Below, piece by piece: positions 63,720 to 64,000 of a stretch of DNA of 64,000 nucleotides. The stretch is from Cyanobacteria bacterium RI_101 (GTDB taxonomy: Bacteria; Cyanobacteriota; Cyanobacteriia; Cyanobacteriales; Microcystaceae). The DNA lies in NCBI GenBank assembly GCA_016471375.1, contig WGLZ01000033.1:1-64000 (forward strand), read 5' to 3'. The translations under genes and the position numbers were made by a program. Below the pieces are notes generated by a model. The model searched no databases. It was not told where the DNA came from and saw only the letters and a program-made list of their open reading frames with translations. Position 1 is the stretch's first letter; every line of letters starts with the position of its first letter.

Positions 63720-64000
63720 TTACTCAATGGCGATGGCGGTGGGACTGGCGCCGGTCGGGGGAGGCGACGACGGCAGATCCGAGCGCCGAAACTGGCTATA
63801 GAGCCGATCCCGCCAGTCAAAGAAAGGGCTGTAGAGGCTGTTGTCCGCCAAGCCCGGAATCCCTTTGCCCAGAAGGTTAGAGGGCAGATTGAGATAATTT
63901 CCCGCCGGGATTTTAATAATCAGACTCAGACCCGCCACCGCCAGATCCGCCAGGGTCGGCTCGTCGCCAATGAGGTAGGGCTGGTGTTGCAAAATCAAGG
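63720..64000 (-). CDS. Glutathione S-transferase-like protein, C-terminal part (runs off the window)
   Basis: About 92 residues of the C-terminal helical domain of a GST-fold protein: PYLIGDEPTLADLAVAGLSLIIKIP is the usual N-capping and active-site-helix region, and DWRDRLYSQFR lies near the end. The thioredoxin-like N-terminus is beyond position 64000. It ends five bases before the rbgA start on the same strand. Confidence 0.8.
   Translation of the reverse strand, partial: LILQHQPYLIGDEPTLADLAVAGLSLIIKIPAGNYLNLPSNLLGKGIPGLADNSLYSPFFDWRDRLYSQFRRSDLPSSPPPTGASPTAIAIE

Overview
The window is chromosomal DNA of a cyanobacterium. The evidence is a split RNA polymerase beta' gene (rpoC1, 626 codons), the photosystem II extrinsic protein PsbU, the SbtA/SbtB bicarbonate uptake pair, a ferredoxin-type nitrite reductase, an NblB-type HEAT protein, a SasA-type clock kinase, a cyanoexosortase and a DHNA-CoA thioesterase. 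The base composition is moderately GC-rich and the genome is peppered with the palindrome GGCGCC and its near variants AGCGCC/GGCGCT (RGCGCY). The classical cyanobacterial palindrome HIP1 (GCGATCGC) was not seen by eye. I cannot name genus or species.

Layout. 1-2.1 kb is an AT-richer accessory patch: a broken BrnT toxin with its antitoxin, a possible MITE, a DUF433/DUF5615 toxin-antitoxin pair, and a 44-bp copy of the 3' end of metH. 2.2-3.7 kb holds sbtA-sbtB. 4.7-13.2 kb holds single housekeeping genes: a GT21-like glycosyltransferase, a lipase, psbU, an orphan ABC permease, recJ, ffh and a membrane C39-like peptidase. 13.3-15.2 kb holds a circularly permuted ATP-grasp gene with a small partner. 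16.1-18.1 kb is a solitary rpoC1 closed by a strong terminator.

18.7-27.1 kb is a minus-strand cluster that reads cbiT, cdsA, cobA-hemD (fused), nirA, moeA, moaA, moaC-mobA (fused), moaD. It supplies siroheme for nitrite reductase and molybdenum cofactor for nitrate reductase. 27.3-36.1 kb carries a giant modular surface protein (1657 aa), a TPR protein and an RTX-repeat protein. 36.3-40.6 kb is the translation/transcription cluster rplS, trnW, secE, nusG, rplK, rplA, L10 leader, rplJ, rplL, terminator.

40.7-50.1 kb is rich in small conserved proteins and signalling genes: a CYTH protein, an IscA-like protein, sasA, a 41-aa protein missed by ordinary length cut-offs, a DUF3153 lipoprotein, a Uma2 nuclease, a GGDEF protein and a PP2C phosphatase divergent from a STAS antagonist. 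50.2-64 kb holds glgX, a HAD phosphatase, nblB-like, rsmD, tatA, menI-like, an orphan exosortase, a SLOG protein, rpe, the tail of an integron-type tyrosine recombinase, metH, the GTPase rbgA/ylqF and the end of a GST-like gene.

Intergenic spaces carry several families of short palindromic repeats (C/G-run hairpins, a GGGCTTCGGC-type hairpin, and TGATATCTG strings), as is typical of cyanobacteria. No CRISPR array, rRNA or complete insertion sequence was seen.
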